From positions 30,316,177-30,380,176 of the forward strand of contig CM053331.1 of NCBI GenBank assembly GCA_028583605.1: a stretch of DNA of 64,000 nt. Direction: 5' to 3'. The notes under the pieces are model-generated. The model ran no database searches, had not been told where the DNA came from, and worked only from the letters and a program-made list of their open reading frames with translations. A program made the position numbers and the translations under genes. This DNA is from Dastarcus helophoroides (lineage: Eukaryota; Arthropoda; Insecta; Coleoptera; Bothrideridae). This document shows positions 20,872 to 33,400 of the stretch, piece after piece (the first letter of the stretch is position 1; each line of letters opens with the position of its first letter).

Positions 20872-21920
20872 TACAGGGTGCTACGTTTTTTCAGAATCAA
20901 AGTCAACTTTTGTTTTTTAAACGGAACACTCCAATTATTTTTTTATTTTCGAATTCTCTTAAAAATTTCACATATGTTTTATAAAACCTACCTATAGCTA
21001 AATTTAATTGTTTCCAAAATATTGATAGTTAGAAACAGCCAATATGAGCTTGATTTGATACTAATAATCAGGTATCTACGAGAAATGTTAAATGTAAAAG
21101 TTTTCAAGAATTGCCTAAATTTTTGTTTGAAATGATTTATTGATATACCGGGGGTTTTGTTTTTCCAGAATCCAAACTTAATTTAGTTTTTTTTTAAGTA
21201 GAACAGTCCGATTACTTTTTCATTTTTGAATTCCCCTGAAAATATATTTTATACAATATACCCCATATATAAATTTAACTGCTTTGAAAATATTGATGGT
21301 TTTAAATCGTCAATATGATTCTAGGTTCATTTCCATTAAAACTTTAATGAAAAAAATGAAGTAAAATAAAAAGCTGGCTTATTTCAAAATATATCAATAA
21401 TAAAAAGGGAAAGAGGGGCCCATTTCTTCTATGTTAAACGGTTTCAGAGTTATACTTATAGGTTTTTGTTTTAAGTTTAGAAAATTGTCAGTTTTTTAAG
21501 TAACAACATTTTTAAACTGCTGAGTCTAAGAATAAGCTATGTCTTGTGAAATACTTATCAAAGTAGTTCAAATATAACAACATAATTCGCATGTTCTATT
21601 TAAAAAACCAAAATTGATTTGTATTCTGAAAAGCTAAACACCCTGTATATAGCAAACATATTTGAAATAAATATTTAAGCGATTTCTATAAACTTTTAAA
21701 TCTAACATTTCTTATAGATATCTATTATTTACGAAAAATCAAGATCATATTGGCGATCTATAACCACCAATATTTCGGAAACAATTGAATTTAGATATAG
21801 GTATGTTACATAAAATATAGGTGGAATTTTTGGGACATTTCGAAAATAAAAAAATAATTGGGTTGTTCCATTTAAAAAACCAAAATTGACTTTGATTCTG
21901 AAAAAACGTAGCACCCTGTA
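20872..21920. mobile_element. Nested MITE with TACAGGGTG termini
   Basis: TACAGGGTGCTACGTTTTTT at the left is mirrored by its reverse complement ending TAGCACCCTGTA at 21920. Subterminal AGAATCAAAGTCAA is mirrored by TTGACTTTGATTCT. It is flanked by TA, mariner-like. The interior is AT-rich and non-coding, and holds a further related element at about 21143-21655. Confidence 0.7.
21143..21655. mobile_element. Third-level nested MITE
   Basis: TATACCGGGGGTTTTG at the left and CTAAACACCCTGTATATAGC at the right are degenerate inverted termini of the same family. TTCCAGAATCC just inside the left end is mirrored by ATTCTGAAAAG just inside the right. More diverged than its host element, so either older or faster decaying. 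Confidence 0.5.
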
Positions 21921-22044
21921 TATCGCAAACTTACTTCAAATAAAAATTTAAGAGATATCTAGAAAATTTTTTAGTCAAATTTTTTTGTATCTATCATAAT
22001 TCGAAAGATAAATGGGGGGTGCATTTATAACCAAAGACCCTGTA

Positions 22045-23110
22045 CTTGTTTCCATCGTCTGAAGCTGGGAATGGTCCTGCCACATCGATTGCAATTCTTT
22101 CAAATGGAGCTCCCACATTATATTGCTTCAGGGCCCCTTTGGTTCTCGTACGAGGACCCTTAGATGCAGCACAGGTGGCACATTTCCGACACCACCGCTC
22201 GACGTCCTCCCTGCAATTAACCCAATAGAACCGTTTTCGAACCTTTTCCAGGGTCTTGTTCATCCGTAGGTGTCCACCAGAGGTCCCATTGTGCACCTCC
22301 AATAAGACCTGTGGAATTTTCTCCTGAGGCACCACCAACTGCAAGTTGACACGCTTTCCATCCGTGCTTTCCCATGCTCTCTTCAGTACCCCGTCCTCGA
22401 CCTGGAGGGATTTCCATCGAGCCCACAAATTCTTAAGAGCTGGACTTCTGTCGGAAACCTCTTGCTATTCCGGTCTGTCTCCAGCTTCTTTCCATTCCAA
22501 TATGGGTCCGATATCAGCGTCGCTCCTCTGAAGCTTCCGAAGACCTTCAACAGTCCATTCGTCTTCTGGCTGGACAGAAGTGACCCTTATATCCACCATG
22601 TCCTCATGGTCCTCAACTCATCTGCAATGTTTGCAAACCCCACAAGGTCTTCTGGACAAAGCGTCAGCGTTGTTATGCTGATGAGGAATTCTTGCCCACA
22701 CAAGTACTTGTGGAAGTGTTCCACGGCCTTCACTATCGCAAGAAGTTCCTTCCTGGTAGTGCAATAGTTCCTCTCCGGCTTCGTCAGGATCTTGCTGTAA
22801 TATTCAATCACTCTTTCTTCACCGCCTTGAACTTGGGGCAGCACAGCCCCAATGTCTACGTTGCTGGCGTCTGTGTCCAACACGAACTTCCCATTCTTCT
22901 GAGGATAAGCCAAGATAGGGCTTGTACACAAGGCGCACTTCAGTTTTCGGAAAGCGGTATCATAGTCGGGAGTCCAGACGTAAGGGCTTCTTCCTTCCGT
23001 TAGTTGATGTAACGGCGCAGCGATGTTGGCGAAACCTTACACAAATCTTCTGTAATAGGTAAATAACCCCAGGAAACTCCTCAGTTCATGTTTATCTTTG
23101 GGTCTTGGCC
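22045..23110 (-). pseudogene. Gypsy pol: RNase H, integrase zinc domain and core start
   Basis: Read from 23110 downwards: the thumb end of RT (ELRSFLGLFTYYRRFV, then a stop), RNase H (VLDTDASNVDIGAVL near 22880, then KELLAIVKAVEHFHKYL), then the integrase HHCC zinc domain (HNGTSGGHLRMN, later CRKCATCAASKG) and the core start (IAIDVAGPF). The palm and fingers of RT, including YxDD, are absent. The frame passes directly from protease to a WPRP.DKHELRSFLG segment, so more than 1 kb has been deleted. Confidence 0.9.
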
Positions 23111-23112
23111 AG

Positions 23113-24418
23113 TCACGAATTGCTTGAGTCTCGCTTGACTCCTGTGTTCACTATTGCCTGCACATTCCTTCCATCCACGCTGGCTTCCACCATCAAATTC
23201 TCCTTGGTCCTTTTTATTTGCTTGATTGGAAGAGTTTTGACGACTGGTTCCTTGACATTAGCTAGTGAGTTCCTCTTCTCGACGTGTTGTTTTCTTACTG
23301 TGATGCTTGTCGACTTCTTGGGGGTTGACCTGCAATTCTTCTTGAAGTGCACCGGTTTGCCACAGCTGTAACATATTATGCTTTTGCTGGATCGACTTTT
23401 AAGAGCTCCCAGCAGTTCTTTGATGCTCGCGTTCACATCCTTCATGCTAGCGTTCATGTTCGCCTTTATTTCCTCCATGATAGCACTTATGTTCGCGTTC
23501 GTCTCCTTTATGTTAGCGCTCATGTTCGCAAGATCAGGATTATTCGCAACCTCCTTGATGTTGGCCTTCCTTATTCTCCGTGACGCCTCTGGCTCCGAAA
23601 CCTTGTAAGCAGCTTCTACCTCCAAAGCTCTAATCAGTGCCTTCCTTGATGTTCGGAAGTTTGACAAGCGCATCACTCCCTGGACTTCTGAGTCTCGTAT
23701 TCCTTCTATGAAAATTTTAGCTGTGTAAAGTTCCAAAAATTCGGTTGGTGCTGTTGGATAAGCGGCATGAGACAGTCTTCTTACGTCGGCCTCGAATTCT
23801 TGCAGCGTTTCATCACTGCTTCCTTACTAGTAGTTGCAACTGGGCCACTTGTGGTAAATGATGGTCTCCAAATCTCAGCTCGAAAGCCCTAACTAAATCT
23901 TCATAGTTAGCTAGTTCGTGATCAGATAGAGCTCGGAGATGTTCCAGAGTTTCTCCGCGCAGGGAAACCACCAATGAGGTTGCCTTTTCGTTTTCCGTCC
24001 ATTGATTGGCTCTAGCAGCCGCTTCGAACTGTATTCTGTAGGCCTGGAACGATGTTTTTCTATCATAGGTTGGAGGTTTCACCTTTTGGGAAGAACTAGC
24101 AGGTGCACTTTCGAATTCGTGTTGTGTGACTTGTCCACTTAGCAACTTCTTCATGTTTTTTTCGATGTTGCTGATCTTTTTCTGTGTTGTATTTTCCAAA
24201 TCAAGAAGCTTGCTGTTGAATTTTTCTTTTACTTCCCCAATTTCTTCCCTAAATTCGCCAATCTCTTCTTGCATTTCTTCTCGCATTCCTGTAATTTGTT
24301 CTTTCACTTCGTCTTTCATTTCTTTTCTCATTCCGGTAATTTGTTCTTTCACTTCTTCTTTCATTTTTGCAACGTCTACTTCCATTTTTTCAGTTATATT
24401 TGCTAGTAGACTATGCAA
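23113..24418 (-). pseudogene. Gypsy gag and protease remnant
   Basis: Gag frame from 24418 to about 23813, then shifted by one base and continued to 23113. The N-terminal part is a coiled-coil-like acidic repeat (KEEVKEQITGMRKEM, twice). Then comes a capsid-like region (TSFQAYRIQFEAAARANQW) with a second asparagine/alanine repeat, and a CCHC zinc knuckle (CYSCGKPVHFKKNC) near 23365. The protease follows; its active-site D-T-G reads NTG, and the frame stops soon after. Inactive. Confidence 0.85.
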
Positions 24419-24499
24419 TTCTTGTTTTTCTGCATTCCTTTTCTAATCTTTTTCTTCTTTTTCTTGTAGTCTTCGTTCTTCCTCTTGTTCTTTTTTAAT

Positions 24500-24560
24500 G
24501 AAACATCGATGTCTCTTATATCGCTATTCGATATCGATACATCGATGTTTTTCCAATGTT
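24500..24560. repeat. ATCGAT-rich cluster
   Basis: AAACATCGATGTCTC, ATTCGATATCGATACATCGA and similar palindromes directly beyond the gypsy remnant; compare 18525-18745. Confidence 0.5.
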
Positions 24561-27500
24561 TTTTATTAAATATTTAATTTGCGAGTTTAAGAAGTCAAAA
24601 TTAGACATTTTTTTGGAAATTTCAAGTTGAATTGAGATTTCGACTTTTTTCTCGAAATTCCGCAATTAGGTTGAAATTTCTACTATCTCGAAATTTCTAC
24701 TGTTCTCTCCAAATTTCGTTTTTAATCTCAAAATTTCGACTTTTTTCTAGAAATTCCGAGTTTTTTTAAGAAAAACTTTAACACTTACTTCTAAAAATTA
24801 GAAACTTTTATTAAAATTAAATTTAAAAAGTGCATATTTTTTTACTTCCTAATTTTCTTAGAAATCTAGAATCTTTCTTAACATTTTGTATTAAACCAAA
24901 TTTTACTTTTACAAATTCTATTTTTTTTCGACGTTTGAGCTTTTTTCTCCAAATCTCGAGAACAATCGAATATTTTTTTATATACATACATTTGAGATTA
25001 AAGTCGAAATTTAAAAAAAATTAAATTTAACTTTCAAATGTTTTTCTTCAATAAACGTAATTTCAAATAGTCTACTCTGTTCGAAAATTTTAATCTTCAA
25101 AAGTAGTCCTCGCTTCAAAAAACTTTCTTACAAAATTCGAATTGATCAAAATACCACTTTTTTCGAAAATCATGGCTGCTTTTTCGAATATTTCAACTTT
25201 TTATGAAAATTTTGATATTTTTAAAAATTCTGATATTTTCTCTAAATTCGTCTATTTCTCAAAAGTTCGATATTTTTGGAAAATTTGGAATTTTTAAAGA
25301 TTTTTTTATTAAAAAATTTTCAATTCCTTTGAAAATTTTGACTTTTTAAAATGTTGACTATTTTTCAAAGTGAACTTTAAAAATTTTCGAAATTCGATAC
25401 TTTCTCAAAACTTCGCTTATTTTGAAAATCCCGACTATTTTAAAGTTTGGCATTTTTACAAAAATCTAGTCTGACTTTTTAAAAAGTTCGAGTTTTTTCA
25501 AAATTTCCACTTACTTAGGAAATCTTGATTTTGAAAAATAAAATAATTTTTTTATGAAAATTTTAACATTTTTCAAAATTTCGACTTTAATTTCTTTTCT
25601 TTCTCCTTCAAAATTTTGATTTTTTAAAATTGTCGACATTTTTAGAATTCCAAAATTTATATTTTTCTAATCACTTCGCTTTTTGATAAATTTCGGGTTT
25701 TTTTTAAACTCCATTGTATTTTTAAATTGTCGATTATTTTTCCTGGAAATTTTGACTTTATTTCAAAATTTTACTTTTTTTTTGAAAATTTAGACTTTTC
25801 CAAATCGCAACAGTTTAACAAAATGTAAATATGTTTGAAATTTTTGGCGATTTCTCAAAGTTTTAATTTTTTTTAAATCCCTGATTTTCAGAATTACATA
25901 TTTTTAAATTGCACGATTTTTCAAAAATGTTGGCTTTTCTGAAAATCTAGCTTTTTAATAAAAACATTTGAATTTTCTTGAAAATTTCGGCATCTCTTAA
26001 AATATTCCAATTTTTTAAAAAAATTCGACCTTTCAAAATTTCAACTATTTTTTAAAAATTTCGATATTTTTCAATATTGCTGTCCTTTTTGAAATTTTGA
26101 CTATTTTTTAAAATTATATTATATTATATTATATTATAATTTTCAAATTAAGTTTTTTAAATCTCCTTCAATATGTTGTCTTGAAAAAAATTGCAATTTT
26201 GAAATATCGACTTTTTTAAAATTTCCTCATTTTTAGAAATCTGAAAATTTTGACCTTTATTGAAATGTCGATATCTTTCTAAATTTCTATCATTTAATTT
26301 TGATTCAGTTAGTCTGTTAAAATTTCAACTTTACCGAAAATTTCAAATTTCTTAAATATTTCATATTTTAAAATATTCTTATGACAAAATTTTCAAAATT
26401 CAATATTTTCTCAAAACTTCACATTTCTTGAAAATTCCGATTTTTATTAAGTTTGACATTTTAACAAAATTTTGTCTGACCCTTTCTGAACGAATTTTAT
26501 CAAAATTTCGACTTTTTTTTAAAAAAATAATTTTTTTTTAATTTTAATTTTTTATGAAAATTTTAACATTTTTCAAAATACAGTCCCAAAATTTTCAAAA
26601 TTTTAGCTTTTTTAAAAGTTCCAATATTTTTCAAATTCATTTATTTTTCAAATTTTCAAAGTTTTATATTAAAGCAAATTTTATTTCCATAAATTTTATT
26701 TTTTTCCCAAAATTTTTATTAAAATTTCGAGCGTATTTTATAGATGGTTGAAATTAAAGTGGAAATTCTTAAAATTTTGAATTTCACCTTTCAATGTTGA
26801 TGTTTTTTCCAATATTGGCCTATAATCTCGAAATATCTATTTTTTTTTAATGTCTTAGTCTTCGAACGTGATGTTTGGTTTAAAAAAAGTAGACTTCAAA
26901 GTTTTTAGCCAAAAATTCGATCAAAGAAACAAATAAAATTAAATGTAGGTTAAGTTAGAATTCGGAAGGAAAAATAATTTCACAACAAATAATTAATGAA
27001 ATTAGACCCAGAAAGATTATCAATAAAAAAAAAGTTTTAGAATTTTCGAGTTTAAAGGCGAAATTTTGAGTTTCTTCTCGAGATAGTAGCTCTAAATAGC
27101 AACTTTTGCTCAAGATTTCAAGATTAAATTCAACTTCTTGACATTAATCTCAAAAATTTTGATTTAATCTCGAAATTTTGACTTTTTTCTTGAAATTATT
27201 TCTTGAATTTGGATTTTAACATAAAAATTTATAGAAAAAACTTGAAATTTGGGTTATTAACAATTACAATTACTGAACACATCCTACTGTAATCTCCATC
27301 TGCCTAACACAACCATAGAGGTCAACCTCGGAATTTCCACTTTTTTCTCGAAATTTCAAAATAAAAGTCGAAGTGTCGAGTTTATCTGTAGACAAAATTT
27401 CGATATGAAAGTCAACATTTCAAGATTGAGAAATTTCGATAAAAAAGTCGAATTTTCGAAAAAAAAGTCGAAATTTTAAGAGTAAAGTCAAAATTTTGAG

Positions 27501-27640
27501 ATTAAAGTCGAAATTTTAATTTTAATCTCGGACTTTCGAAAAAAAGTCGAAATGTTAATGTTAAACTCGAAGTTTATGAAAAAAATCTTCTTAAACTAAG
27601 GTTCTTTCTACACCTTCGTAATTTTGATTTCTTATACTCG
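24561..27640. repeat. Long directional AAATTTCGACTTTTT tract
   Basis: About 3 kb without genes. From 24570 to about 26880 the plus strand is T-rich, with TTTCGACTTTTT and TTTGACTTTTT words every 20-40 bases. From about 27360 the orientation flips to AAAAAGTCGAAATTTTGAG, with a spacing near 22 bases at 27440-27560. A short ATTAT microsatellite lies near 26115-26142. Confidence 0.6.
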
Positions 27641-27649
27641 CAATGAAAT

Positions 27650-27790
27650 ATTTAAAAAACATCGGAAAAACATCGATATATCGTTGCTGAATGGCGATGT
27701 TTCAGATATCGATGTCTTATTAAAAAAAATATCGATGTTCAAAGATCGATGCTTTTTTAAAAGATGTTGCATCTCTAGTTTCGATAAAGA
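27650..27790. repeat. ATCGAT-rich cluster
   Basis: ACATCGATATATCGTT, GATATCGATGTC, AAATATCGATGTTC and similar. Third cluster of the family seen at 18525 and 24500. The open frame across it is not convincing as protein. Confidence 0.5.
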
Positions 27791-27959
27791 TTTGCTAGGA
27801 GACACCGGACCAGGTTTCGCAATTTAAAATTTTCAAAATTAAAATGGATGTTCTCAGAGACATATCGAGATTTCAAAGATAAACTTCAAATTGTGCTGGA
27901 GCACTATTGTAAGCTATTTTGCCTGAAACATAAAAAACAAACAAAACAAAAAAAAATTT

Positions 27960-30030
27960 TCGAAATGGAAGTCGTAGCCTAGAGGACCGTCCTTGATCTC
28001 CTAATCCTGGTTGGGATGTTTGGATCGTAATCCACTGCTTGTCGAACTAGCTCGTTGGGATTCGTTTCCGCTCTTACCATCGCCCTGGAGTTAGTTTCCC
28101 TAAGAAAATCTCTTGCCAAGGGTAGTTCAGCTTCCCTATGGAGTCAATTGTTTCTCACAAACTATGAGGCGTCCGTGGCTTGTCTTAGAAAGACGTTCTG
28201 GAACACCTGGAGGTTCTTCATCTGATTATCCGTCGCCTGTCACCAAGTTACAGATGCGTAGGTCATCGCTGGTCTTATGATTGATTTGTATAGTAACAAC
28301 TTTAAGTCCAATGGACAGGTTACTATTTCTACCAATCATCGCTTGCAGCAGTCCCTTCAGCGTTTTGGCTTTGGACACTGCATAATCTGTGTGTGCTTGA
28401 AATGTAAGTCTTTTATCCAGAATCACACCTAAATACTTTGACTGAAGTCTCCAGTCGACGTTTTGCCCATGAACATTAACATGTCCATATGGTTGCAGCC
28501 TTGTTCGGGTGAACTACCAACTACCTGGTTCCAGTTCATGCGTTGATTGATTGTTTCAACCACTCTCAGCAGCTGGTCTGAGGAAGAGTGCATAGGTTGG
28601 AACCCAAATTGTTCCTTAGGAATCATGTCGCGATCGCTGATGATATTCTGCAGTCGCTTCCTCAAAATCCTTTCCGCCACCTTATCCAAGTTGGATAAGA
28701 GGATGATTGGCCTGTAATTTTGAGAAAATTTCCCATCCCTACCTGTCTTAGGAATGAAGATAACGTTTGCGAGTCTTCCATCTTGTGCGAATATATCGGT
28801 ACTTAAACATGGAATTGACCATTGCTCCAAAGTATTTGACAGCTTGGTCCAGAAGAGACTTCCGAGCTTGGTTTGGAATTCCGTCTGGACCTGGAGCATT
28901 TTTGATGTCTAGCTTGCGAGGAAAGCTTTGGATTTTCTCCTCGTTAGTTGGTTGGATGACGTCGTCTTTTTCTGGTACTTTCTCCTGAAGAACTTGAACC
29001 TTTTCTTCCATCTCCTCCCAAAGTCTAAGTCCACTTCTTCAAGTGTGGCCTGACAGTGTCGTTCAAAGGTCTCAGTGGAAGCTGCGGCCTTATTCTGATC
29101 TGAGTAAGCTATTCCTTGAGGTCCGAGTATGGGTGGGATAGGTTTCCTATCTCCTCTTAGAGCTTTGGCTGTGCGCCAGAGATCTGATGGAGTTTCGAGG
29201 TGGCAACTTCTTAGGTGTTCCTAAAACTTAGAAATTTTGTGCTCTCGGAGCTCATACCTGAGCTAGTGGATGAGTCTGTTGACTTCCGCCTTATATGCTT
29301 GCAGATTGGTCCGTCTTGATCTCTTTCTGACACGATTTTTCCTTCTAATCAGCTCTACCAAGTGATTTGGCAGTGGTTCCCTTCCTTCTATAAGTTTTGG
29401 TCGCTGCCAGAATTAAATCTGTTATGGTGATTTCCAGTCTTTCCACCGCTGCGTTGATGTCATCGTTTGTGTTGATCTCTCCAGGCTCTTTCAAGTTTGC
29501 TGCTAGATACTCCCTGAACTGTGTCCAGTTTGTTTTCTTGCAGGTCTCCGGAGGCTTGTGTCCACGATCATCTCCGATGGTCATAATCACTGGGTTATGG
29601 TTCGAGCTGAGCTCACTAACTAATGTTACCTTAACAGTGTATCGAACATCCTCCATCAGTGCAACGTCCAGGACATCTGGTATTGCTGTGGTGAGATGAT
29701 GATGGGTTAGTTTTTCTGGAGCCATGACATCGATTCCGTTCTGCGTTGTGAAACTTTGAAGTGTCCTTCCGTTTTTGTTGTTGGCTCCACTCGGCGTTTT
29801 TGGCATTAAGGTCTCTGGCTACAATAACATTGTTAATGTTTATTTCGAAGATGCGTGCGAAATCTGTCTCTGTGAGGGCGTTGGTTCTGGAGTAACAACA
29901 CCAGCGTCAGAGGTCCCTGCACCATTTGAATTGTTACTCCAATTCCTTCCAGTTTTTACTCCGGAGTGCCTGCAGCAAAATAAGTAAGCTTTCTACTTAC
30001 ATAGATAGCTATACCTCCTCCTGGGCCAGT
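27960..30030 (-). mobile_element. Decayed jockey-like LINE
   Basis: Minus-strand non-LTR element. From high to low coordinates: the end of an endonuclease domain (SELSSNHNPVIM near 29590, where SDHNP is usual), a linker, RT motif 1 (KNAPGPDGIPN near 28900), RT motif 2 (NYRPIILLSNLDKVAERIL near 28690), QFGFQP near 28610, and after a gap the post-palm region (VILDKRLTF...H near 28400). The YxDD palm is missing, and frameshifts separate the pieces. It is a different family from the LINE at 37205. Confidence 0.85.
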
Positions 30031-30044
30031 TGGTCTGTCTCTGC

Positions 30045-30160
30045 GGTGCTAACAAATGTTCCGACAAGTAAGTACTAAAAAATTTACGGACTTCAAGCGT
30101 GTGACTTCTTAGTACTACCACCTATTGGTCCATAGAGAAACTATGGCCATCGCCAACAGT
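30045..30160. repeat. Fragment of the ~362-bp satellite-like unit
   Basis: GCTAACAAATGTTCCGACAA, later ACTACCACCTATTGGTCC and CATAGAGAAACTATGGCC, as at 20326-20430. It sits at the 5' side of the LINE relic. Confidence 0.7.
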
Positions 30161-30445
30161 TACCTGTTATTTACAAAATTCTTACTTTACTCCATGCACT
30201 GCATGGGAACGGTTTCCAGATTTCAAAAATTGAAAAAATAGTTGTATATCAATTCAAATAAGTGTGAAGTTTCGGGAAGGCCACCAGTTAAAAGCTACTT
30301 TTTAGCTAAACGAATATCTCTATACTTTTTTAACCAAAGGAACGCTTCCCAAACTATTCAAAATTATCTTCCTAATTCATTTCCAAATAATACTGGAAAC
30401 GTGTACAAATTCAAAAATAGACAAAGTTATACTCTTTTTTTTTAT

Positions 30446-33400
30446 TTAATAAATATACATGTACTCATAGGCTATTTGTCTTCGATAATGGTACCCTGGA
30501 TAGCGTGTTCGGCTGTCAACATGGTATAGATAGGATAACAAATGAATCAACATGAATCTTCCTCCAAGGAATCCTAGGAACATTGCCACATATGGGTTTT
30601 CACTTTCAAGATTTGCAGCTAGCCATTGAAAAAATATGAAAGTTGCATTACAAAACATCATAGAGCCCAAAAAGCTGTAAAAGAAAAATCGTTTTCATAA
30701 GTCGAAAATTTACGCTTACATTACAAAGTTTATATTTACAAATCATCTTATCATTTTATTTTAGTATTTATAGTAAAACTGAATTATAGAGACTTGACGC
30801 GTACGACGACATGTGAAACCGATGACGAATACGAAGTATTGGAATTGTCAAAGAAGTAAGTAAATAATGGTCTTCGGTGGAGCAGCTTTTTATTGAAAAT
30901 ACGACGGACATGGGGTTCATTTTCAACTTGAGCTTGTCGTTCCAAAAATTTTTTGTGCCATTTATACCTTTAAGTTTTCTTCAAACGAGTATCCCCAAAC
31001 TGTGCTTCTAGTCTACGAAGAATTTCGGCCGGCTTTACACCTTAAACGGCAAGACATTTAATAATAATGCGCTGCGCAACATGCGGATGTATCTCTTCCT
31101 CACTCATTGTATTTACAACTGACGAACGGAATTCGCTTGAGCGCAGGAACTCACGTGATATCCCCACCTTACGTCTAAGAGTATGGGCACACTCCCGATG
31201 CCCTCATGGCGACATGATAGAAATTCCGGTTCATATTTGATTTACCTTCGTATAGTCATTCAATTTTTGTGTGTAAAACTTTAGATTTCAATATTTCTAT
31301 GACTTATGAGGTTTTTGAAGAAAATTTATACTTTTTTTTCTCATAATTCGAAGTTTGCTCTTTCAATTCTAGCTTTCTTCTCAAATTTTGACCGCAAATG
31401 TGAATTTACTGATACAATTTCAATCAAAATTGTCGACATTTTTTTAATTTTAACCCGAAACTTTTGGATTTTTTTTAAGCTTTCGCTTTAAATTTTGAAT
31501 TTTTCCTTTGATTTTTTTTTAAAATTGTTACTTATTTCAAAATATCTTCTATTCCTGGAAATTTTACGAAGATTTTGGTATGAATTTCAAATCTGATTTG
31601 TAGAAAATTGTGTTTTTTTTGACAATTCGAATTTAAATTCGACATTTTTTTTCTTCGAAGTTCCAATTTTTTTATAGTTGATGTTTCTCTAGAGCAATTA
31701 CTTGGTGAGGTAAAGAAATACGAAAATAATTAAATATGTTGTACTTTCGTATTTTATTACTTTAAATGATAAATTAAAATGTTGCTTTTGATTGCAATAC
31801 ATTGAATGAATGTTATTTCTTTTTTTTTAATATTACAAGATTAAAATGTTATAATGAAGGGATATTCTTCAAAATTTCGAAGTTAAATTCGAAACTTTTA
31901 GAAAAAATTTGAAATAGAAATATGAAAAAAATATAAGTTTTAAGTGAATAAATTTTAAGGAAAAATCTCGAAACTGGACACAAAAATATTAAAGAATTTT
32001 CGATTGTCAAATCGAGATAGAAATTTTAAGAGTACGAAACGAAATTTCCAAAGAAAAGCCAAAAGTTCAAAATTTTGTAAAAAGGTCGAAACTTTGCAAT
32101 TGAAGACGAACTTTTGGGAAAAAAATCTGAGTTTTAACAAAATCAATTTTAAGAAAATAAACAAATTTAAGGATCTTCAGAATAAGCTCAATATTTCCAA
32201 ACAAAAACATTCTTAAAATTTGGATTGATCACATAAATCTCGAAATTTTTAATTTAAATTCGAATCCCTCTAAAGATGATACCTTGGCTATCGAAACGCG
32301 TTACAGCAACCTATGTTGTGTTTTTTAATCATTCTTGATTTCAGGGGACAAAATTTGTATTTCAATTTTTGAAGATAACCAAGGACCAGTCCGTTCCACC
32401 AAAATTCGACCAATATTCGAATTTCTTTCGGAAATTTCGACTTTTTAATCTATAAGCTTAAAGCTAACAATTTAAAAAAAAATTCAAAACTTTGAGACTG
32501 CAGTCGAAAATTTGAGAACAAAAACAGCATTTCGAGGTTGATCTTGAATTTTTGAAATTTTTGTTTAATAACTTAGAATTTTCTCCAAATTTCTATTTTT
32601 TACTTGAAATTTCAATGTTCAGTTTTAATTTAAAAAAAAATCAGATTTTCCAGTTTAACCATTTGAAGCTGAAATTCAAAATTTAAATAAATAATCTTTT
32701 GAGATTTAACACGTAATTTCAGGAAAAATGTGGTATTTGTAAACTATTTTTACAAATTTTTGAATTTAAAAATTTAACTAATTTCGAATGTATTCGATTT
32801 TACTCAAAATTCAAAATCTTGATTCATAATTTTGACGCAGCATTTTTTACTAATTTTTTCCAGGAGCTTCTTCCAGCAATTTTTTCTTTAATGTAGTATT
32901 TTAAAAATTTGAAGTTTACACAGAAGGTGAGCATTTTTAAACTGAAAAATTTGGGATTTGTTTATAATTTTTGAATTTTTTCTTTTAGTGTTAATTTGTT
33001 CTTAAACTATTCAGTTTAAGCTCAAAATTTTTAATTTTTTCATAAAATTTCAACCTCATAATAAAAAAATCTTAAGCTTTTCTTGATATTTGGGCTTTGG
33101 TGCTGAAGATTTGACTTTTTGCTCAACATTTCCAGTTCTAATTGAAAACTCCTCAAAAAGTTTGACATTTCAAATTTAATATTGACATTTCGAGCATCGT
33201 TGCGAAATTTCGAGCATCGTTGCGAAATTTCGTGCATCGTTACGAAATTTCGTGCATCGTTACGAAATTTCGACCTTAATTAGGAAATTTATACTTTTAA
33301 TTACGACATTTCAACTTTGGTCGCAAAATTTCGAGTTCAAATTCAAAATGCGGGAAAAAATGAATACTTCTGATTTATAAAATTTTTACAATTTTCGAGT

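Larger units (their letters stand above)
19935..22042. mobile_element. TIR element inserted in the gypsy integrase (TA target)
   Basis: CAGGGTCTTTGGTTATAAAT at 19935 is matched by its reverse complement ending at 22042, and both ends are flanked by TA. The inverted repeats run inwards for over 100 bp through AAGTTTGCGATATACAGGG. Removing the block rejoins the integrase reading frame between the D(D)E core segments. TA target and CAGGG termini fit a non-autonomous Tc1/mariner-like element. It houses further insertions: a satellite palindrome and two more MITEs. No transposase frame inside. Confidence 0.75.

Noticed and set aside
23105..23608. Plus-strand frames over the gypsy gag region
   Set aside because: Shadows of the minus-strand gag frame, whose zinc knuckle and capsid-like features fix the true strand.
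29775..29987. Plus-strand 70-codon frame near 29800
   Set aside because: Antisense to the LINE endonuclease region; no independent support.
33185..33285. Direct repeats resembling a CRISPR array
   Set aside because: Units are contiguous 20-bp repeats with no spacers, in a eukaryotic intron.
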